Below are positions 6,117 to 9,762 of a stretch of 9,762 nucleotides of DNA, one piece after another. The stretch is from Massilia sp. Lineage in GTDB: Bacteria; Pseudomonadota; Gammaproteobacteria; Burkholderiales; Burkholderiaceae_D. Every line of letters starts with the position of its first letter. The stretch's first letter is position 1. Where the stretch lies: NCBI GenBank assembly GCA_028291845.1, contig JAQGNM010000012.1, positions 1-9,762 of the forward strand. The letters run 5' to 3'. The notes under the pieces were generated by a model, which was not told where the DNA came from, did no database searches, and saw only the letters and a list, made by a program, of their open reading frames with translations. Made by a program: the position numbers and the translations under genes.

Positions 6117-6931
6117 ATGACTTTCAAAACCATCCTGGTGCACCTGCAACTGGGCCATCCTCATGCCGCACTTCTGCATCTGGCCGGCCGCCTGGCCGAC
6201 CGCTACGGCGCCGCCCTGACCGGGTGGCGGCCAGCCAGCCGACGCCGGTCCTGGTCGCCGAACGCTGTCCGGACGGCGCCCTGCTCGGCGACGAACTGCG
6301 GCGCGAGATGGCGCTGTCCGAGCATGCCTTTTACGCCGCGCTCGGCGAGCGGGCGGAAGGGGCCAAATGGCTTTCGCGCAGCGACTGCCCGGCGTCGACC
6401 GGCTTCATCGCCGATGCGGCGCGCGGGGCCGATCTGATCCTCACCGACGCCGCGCCCGGCGTGTTTTTCGATGCCCAGCGCCAGATCAACGTGGGCGAGC
6501 TGCTGATGCGCGCCGGCCGGCCGCTGCTGATCACGCCATCGGCGGCGCGGCCGCTGCTGTTTCAGCACGCGCTGCTGGCGTGGGACGACAGCCGCGAATG
6601 CCGCCGCGCCGCCACCGACGCCCTGCCCCTGCTGCGCGACAGCGGGCGCGTCAGCGTGGTGCGACTCACCTCGCGCGACGACGAGGCGGCGGCGGCGGCG
6701 CAACTGAACGAGGTGCTCGCCTGGCTGGCCGCGCATGGTGTCGCCGCCACCGCGCTGGTCCTGCGCGACGGCGACGACGCGCAGCAGCTCGTCATGGTCG
6801 CCGGCGAGCACGCCTGCGACCTGGTGGTCGCCGGCGCTTACGGTCACAGCCGGCTACGCGAGTGGACCTTCGGCGGCGTCACCCGCACGCTACTGTCGCA
6901 GCAACACGTCTGCGTGCTGCTGGCGCACTGA
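6117..6931 (+). pseudogene. Universal stress protein (UspA family, tandem domain), interrupted by a one-base frameshift
   Basis: The N-terminus MTFKTILVHLQLGHPHAALL is a normal UspA start, with GGAG 6 nt upstream of ATG 6117. That frame is sensible to GAALTG (codon 36, 6222-6224) and then turns into Arg/Ser/Pro-rich nonsense. The -1 frame picks up exactly there: reading G6224 again gives VAASQPTPVLVAERC and continues to the stop at 6929-6931. Adding one G to the GGG at 6222-6224 restores a 271-residue protein, the usual length of two-domain Usp proteins. The second domain begins at ALLAWDDS (about 152) and ends with the nucleotide-binding motif GAYGHSRLREWTFGGVT (about 240-256). Everything after the break is undamaged, so this is a recent mutation or a sequencing error rather than an old pseudogene. 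It lies 7 bp from the convergent small gene at 6939. Confidence 0.85.
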
Positions 6932-6938
6932 GCACGCT

Positions 6939-7139
6939 TTACTTGCGCGGGACCGCCGGCGCATCGATTTTCACCGGCGGCCCGGTATCGATCGCCACCG
7001 GGTCGCTGGCCGGAAAAGTTTCTTCGAGCGCCTCGTCAAGCGCCTGTTCATCCGCGAGGTCAGCGGGCGTTTGATCCGGTGCTTGATTTGCTGGTGCTTG
7101 ATTTGCTGGTGCATTGCTGGCTGGTGCAGGCTGGTTCAT
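6939..7139 (-). CDS. Small acidic protein with DEALEETFPASDP motif
   Basis: A 66-residue hydrophilic protein of unknown function. The N-terminal third is a Pro/Ala/Asn/Gln-rich, repetitive and probably disordered segment (repeats of APANQ). The conserved-looking core is LDEALEETFPASDPVAI at about 34-50, a motif I recognise from small hypothetical proteins common in Proteobacteria; no biochemical role is known to me. There is no signal peptide or membrane segment. The start ATG 7139-7137 is preceded by GAGGA at a good distance, and the stop TAA is at 6941-6939. It is convergent with the universal stress protein gene (7 bp between stops) and divergent from the second Crp/Fnr-type gene, so one of these neighbours may share its control. 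Confidence 0.8.
   Translation of the reverse strand: MNQPAPASNAPANQAPANQAPDQTPADLADEQALDEALEETFPASDPVAIDTGPPVKIDAPAVPRK
7081..7110. repeat. Exact 15-bp tandem duplication in the small acidic protein gene
   Basis: Two identical, adjacent 15-bp copies (7081-7095 and 7096-7110), followed by a degenerate third copy. Read on the minus strand the unit encodes the pentapeptide repeat APANQ. The unit keeps the reading frame, so copy number can change without breaking the protein. Confidence 0.85.
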
Positions 7140-7255
7140 TGTGCTTCCTCGAGGTACGGGCGCATTCCCGGAACGCCATGGTGGAACTTTACGCGCAATC
7201 GTTCTGTGGGTCTTCGCACAAACGGCGGCGAAGCCATTATCACAAATATATCAAT

Positions 7256-7269
7256 GTGTGCCAGCACAC
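7256..7269. promoter_or_regulatory. Inverted repeat in the divergent intergenic region
   Basis: GTGTGC, CA, GCACAC: a perfect 14-bp palindrome-like element in the 203-bp region between the divergent small acidic protein gene and the second Crp/Fnr-type gene. It lies 73 bp before the regulator's start, next to an AT-rich stretch (7237-7255). It is not an FNR or CRP consensus site. Its place suggests an operator for one or both genes, or an autoregulatory site; this is inference. Confidence 0.45.
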
Positions 7270-7342
7270 TGACACCGGCATGTCGGAAGGAGCAAGGTAG
7301 GCCGATCGCATCCCGCGGTTGCCCTAGCCAGGACTTGTCTTC

Positions 7343-8194
7343 ATGCTGACCGTACTCAATCCAGGAAAAAACCGCCTGCTCGCCGAACTCGATCCCGCTG
7401 GCTACCAGCGCCTGCTGCCCCATTTCGAACTGATTGCGCTGGACCGTGGTGATGTGCTCTACCAGGCCGATGGTCCGATGCCGTACGCCTACTTTCCCAT
7501 TACCGCCACCATTTCCGTCGATTACCTGCTGGAAGATGGCGGCACGTCGGAGATTGTCCGCATCGGCAACGAAGGCATGCTCGGCGTATCGATGCTGATG
7601 GGCGGCCAGCGCTCGGCCGGCCGCGCGGCCGTGCAGGTGAGCGGCTACGCCTACCGCCTTGGCGCATCGCGGCTGATGGAAGCGTTCTATCAGGGCGGAC
7701 CCATGCTGCGCCTGCTGCTGCGCTACACGCAGGCGCGCCTGACGCAAATTTCGCAACTGGCCGCCTGCAACAGCCACCACAGCACCAAGCAGAAGTTGTG
7801 CCGCTACCTGCTGCAGATGCTGGACCGCTCGTCGTCGAACGAACTGGCCGCCACCCAGGAAGAAATCGGCGCCATCATCGGCGTGCGCCGCGAGGGTGTC
7901 ACCGACGCCGCCCGCTGGCTGCAGCAACTGGGCATCATCCGCTGGCGGCGCGGCCACGTGATGGTGCTCAGCCGCGCCGGCCTGGGTGAACATGTCTGCG
8001 AATGTTACGACGTGGTGCGCCAGGCCACCAGGCAACTGCTGCCGGACCTGGCGCCGCCGGCGGCAATGGGCGGCATGTGGCGCCCCAGTGGCGCCTTGCC
8101 GCCCTACCAGTTTGCCGAAGCGGAGCGCCGCCACGCGCACGCCGACGCCGACGGCGATGCCGGGATGGGCCAGGCGCGCCTGGCCTTCGTCTGA
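7343..8194 (+). CDS. Crp/Fnr-family transcriptional regulator (copy 2)
   Basis: A 283-residue paralogue of the regulator at 5281. It aligns without gaps from residue 1 to about 222, with roughly half the positions identical by hand count. Shared blocks are RGDVLYQ-DG (35-44), IGNEG (74-78), LRLLLRY-Q (122-130), CN-HHS (142-147) and the helix-turn-helix around VRRE-VT-AA (181-190) followed by RRGH. The C-terminal CECY at 219-222 is also shared. Beyond that it carries a tail of about 60 residues with no counterpart in copy 1: Pro/Ala-rich, then a His/Asp/Ala-rich segment (HAHADADGDAG). The start ATG has AGGA 9 nt upstream. It has neither the FNR iron-sulfur cysteine set nor a clear cAMP cassette. 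It is divergent from the small acidic protein gene and convergent with the aldolase gene. Confidence 0.92.
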   Translation: MLTVLNPGKNRLLAELDPAGYQRLLPHFELIALDRGDVLYQADGPMPYAYFPITATISVDYLLEDGGTSEIVRIGNEGMLGVSMLMGGQRSAGRAAVQVSGYAYRLGASRLMEAFYQGGPMLRLLLRYTQARLTQISQLAACNSHHSTKQKLCRYLLQMLDRSSSNELAATQEEIGAIIGVRREGVTDAARWLQQLGIIRWRRGHVMVLSRAGLGEHVCECYDVVRQATRQLLPDLAPPAAMGGMWRPSGALPPYQFAEAERRHAHADADGDAGMGQARLAFV

Positions 8195-8334
8195 ACCTGC
8201 ATCAGCCTGCGAACGCCAGCACGACGCGCGACAAGCGCAATACAGTCACGGCACGCCGACCCGGTCCCTGCACGCACCCCGGCAACGCCGGCGCCGATGG
8301 CGGTAACCATGCCGAGCCCCTGGCGGTGCGGGCC

Positions 8335-9363
8335 TCAAGACGGATTCCGGTCATGTTCGATTGCCGCGTTGTAGGCGCCGGCGCGCGCGGCGCCGTTGCA
8401 GGCGGCGCGGTGCACCAGGATCGCCTGGGCGCTGGCGGCGTGGTCGTGCCGTCCGCGCCAATGCGCCAGGGCCGGCGCCTGGAGCGCCCTGCCGAAGGAA
8501 AACGTCAACGGCCACGGACGCGGGCGCGCGCCGTCGTGCATGGCGGCCAGCCGCTCGGTCGCCGCCAGCGGCGACTGGCCGCCGGAAAGAAAGGCCACCG
8601 CGCCCACGGCCGCCGGGACCGCCCGCCGCAAGCTTCGCAGGGTGCTCTCCGCCACCAGCGCCGGCGTGGCCTGCTGCGGGCAATCTTCTCCCGGCAGCAC
8701 CATGGCGATTTTGAGGATGATCGCTTCAAGCGACACCCGCTGTTCGACAAGCTGCTCGAAGACCAGGCGCAGCACGTGCTCGGTGACGGCGGCGCAGACC
8801 AGCAGCGAATGGTCGCCCACCATCAGGATCTCAGGTTCGACAACCGGCACCACGCCGGCCTCCTGGCACAGGGCTGCAAAGCGGGCCAGTGCATGCGCAT
8901 TGGCGGCGATGCAGGCGCGCGTGGGCAGCGCGTCGTCGATGCACAGCACGGCGCGCCACTTGGCGAACTGCGCTCCCTGCAGGCGATAGGCCGCCAGGCG
9001 GGCGGCCAGACCATCGAGCCCCTGCGTCACCAGTTCGCCGTCTGCGGCAAACGGTGTCAGGCCGATGTCGACCTTGATGCCGGCGACGATGTCCCGCGAG
9101 GCCAGGGCCTCGGCGAACGGCAGCCCGTCGGCCGTGGCTTGTCCGATGGTTTCATCGCTCAATATGACCGCTGCAATATGATCGTGCAGGCCGGGCGCCG
9201 TCACCAGCAGATCGCGGTAGGCGCGACGCATTGCCACGCTGGGGGCGATGCCAAGGGCGGCGAAGCGGCTGTTGCAAGTGGCAATGCTTTCGTCGATGGC
9301 CAGGATGCCTTTGCAGCCGCTGGTCATGCGCTGGACGATGGCGGCCAGTTCCTCATCATTCAT
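8335..9363 (-). CDS. Class I fructose-bisphosphate aldolase
   Basis: A 342-residue glycolytic/gluconeogenic enzyme that cleaves fructose 1,6-bisphosphate to glyceraldehyde 3-phosphate and dihydroxyacetone phosphate through a lysine Schiff base. The family motifs occur in order: GILAIDES with Asp24, ETIGQ, GIKVDIG with Lys97, FAKWRAV with Lys135, VPVVEPEIL with Glu176/Glu178, the Schiff-base lysine Lys218 in AIILKIAMVLPG, AFLSGGQS (258-264) and Arg292 in LTFSFGRALQ. Length fits. The Schiff-base region reads LKIAM where animal enzymes have LKPNM, and GDH is preceded by Val rather than Asp. The catalytic residues are retained, so it should be active. The ribosome-binding site is weak. It is convergent with the second Crp/Fnr-type gene and lies 63 bp after the BON-domain gene on the same strand, so the two may be cotranscribed. 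Confidence 0.93.
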   Translation of the reverse strand: MNDEELAAIVQRMTSGCKGILAIDESIATCNSRFAALGIAPSVAMRRAYRDLLVTAPGLHDHIAAVILSDETIGQATADGLPFAEALASRDIVAGIKVDIGLTPFAADGELVTQGLDGLAARLAAYRLQGAQFAKWRAVLCIDDALPTRACIAANAHALARFAALCQEAGVVPVVEPEILMVGDHSLLVCAAVTEHVLRLVFEQLVEQRVSLEAIILKIAMVLPGEDCPQQATPALVAESTLRSLRRAVPAAVGAVAFLSGGQSPLAATERLAAMHDGARPRPWPLTFSFGRALQAPALAHWRGRHDHAASAQAILVHRAACNGAARAGAYNAAIEHDRNPS

Positions 9364-9426
9364 GACGCGAAATCTTTCAGTGAGTTTGAAAAGCGGGAAG
9401 CGCGACAGCCCTCCCGCATGACTCGT

Positions 9427-9762
9427 TCAGGATATCGTCATGTTGTCGACGACGGTGTGCACACCCGGGGTATTCCACGCCGTCTCGCGGGCAATCGAGC
9501 GCTCGCGCCAGTCCGGCACCACGCCCGACAGCGTGACGTTGGCGCCGCTGACGGCGACGCCGATTTTTTTCGCCTCGTCGTGCGCGCGCCGCTTCAATGC
9601 CGCCTCGATTTCCTCCTTGACCAGCTGCAGGTTGGCAAGCGGTTCGATATGAATCTGGTTGCTCACGCCTTTCACGCCAACCAGGTAGCGCACAGCCGCC
9701 GCCGCCGCATTGCGCTGGTATTGCCAGGTCACTGTGCCGGTCAGGGTGACGAAGCCGTCTTC
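9427..9762 (-). CDS. BON-domain protein (C-terminal part, cut by window edge)
   Basis: The visible 111 residues are the C-terminal end of a protein whose reading frame stays open to the window edge. They hold the end of one BON domain (GFVTLTGTV, YLVGVKGVSNQI) and a complete second one, from about NLQLVKEEIEAAL through VTLSGVVPDWRERSIARETA to GVHTVVDNMTIS. BON domains occur in periplasmic or envelope stress proteins such as OsmY and are thought to bind membranes or ligands; such proteins usually have two or three copies. A GTG at 9732 is in frame but falls inside the first visible domain, so it is not the start. A signal peptide cannot be judged because the N-terminus is missing. It lies upstream of the aldolase gene on the same strand. 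Confidence 0.88.
   Translation of the reverse strand, partial: EDGFVTLTGTVTWQYQRNAAAAAVRYLVGVKGVSNQIHIEPLANLQLVKEEIEAALKRRAHDEAKKIGVAVSGANVTLSGVVPDWRERSIARETAWNTPGVHTVVDNMTIS

Noticed and set aside
7136..8140. Minus-strand open frame of 334 codons opposite the second Crp/Fnr-type gene
   Set aside because: It is antisense to a strong regulator gene, and a similar mirror frame exists opposite copy 1; both are by-products of shared codon composition.
8195..8334. Terminator between the convergent second regulator and aldolase genes
   Set aside because: Several short GC repeats are present, but none forms a convincing stem followed by a T-run in either direction.
1..9762. CRISPR array, insertion sequence, tRNA or prophage signature
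   Set aside because: No regularly spaced repeats, terminal inverted repeats flanking a transposase, tRNA-like cloverleaf or phage genes were seen; the only repeats are short in-frame tandem duplications and small inverted repeats.

Overview
The window comes from a GC-rich bacterial chromosome. Gene content suggests Betaproteobacteria, probably Burkholderiales/Oxalobacteraceae (Massilia-like). This rests on the paired Crp/Fnr-type regulators, the tandem-domain universal stress protein, the small acidic protein with a DEALEETFPASDP core and the divergent bacterial class I aldolase. The taxonomic call is inference from protein style, not from a marker gene.

Left half (about 1-4930, all on the minus strand): an apparent sugar/polyol uptake and catabolism operon. 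In transcription order it holds a TIM-barrel sugar isomerase/epimerase (3952-4788), a zinc-dependent alcohol/polyol dehydrogenase (2799-3821), a periplasmic sugar-binding protein (1554-2690), a Gfo/Idh/MocA oxidoreductase (336-1505) and the start of the sugar ABC transporter ATPase (1-339, cut by the window edge, overlapping the previous gene by 4 bp). A promoter with a 17-bp spacer lies at 4893-4921. A perfect 12-bp palindrome of LacI/GalR type sits between its -10 and -35 boxes, and a second, imperfect copy lies 32 bp downstream. This looks like a substrate-induced operon repressed by a LacI-family regulator that is not encoded here. The substrate cannot be named from sequence; two oxidoreductases plus an isomerase point to an oxidative route for a polyol, cyclitol or glycoside.

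Middle (about 4938-5280): a gene-free, comparatively AT-rich stretch, then a Crp/Fnr-family regulator (5281-6015, plus strand).

Right half (5281-9762): a stress/regulatory neighbourhood. Two paralogous Crp/Fnr-family regulators (5281-6015 and 7343-8194, about half identical and alignable without gaps for about 220 residues) flank a universal stress protein gene (6117-6931) and a small acidic protein gene on the opposite strand (6939-7139). The universal stress protein gene carries a one-base frameshift at about 6222-6224. Then come a class I fructose-bisphosphate aldolase (8335-9363, minus) and the C-terminal part of a BON-domain protein (9427-9762, minus, cut by the window edge). No tRNA, rRNA, CRISPR array, transposase or phage gene was seen.

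Nothing here is clearly a wholly new system. The points most worth a second look are the paired operator/promoter architecture, the frameshifted stress gene, the duplicated regulator pair with a shared C-terminal Cys-Glu-Cys-Tyr motif, and the repeat-built extension on the ABC ATPase.
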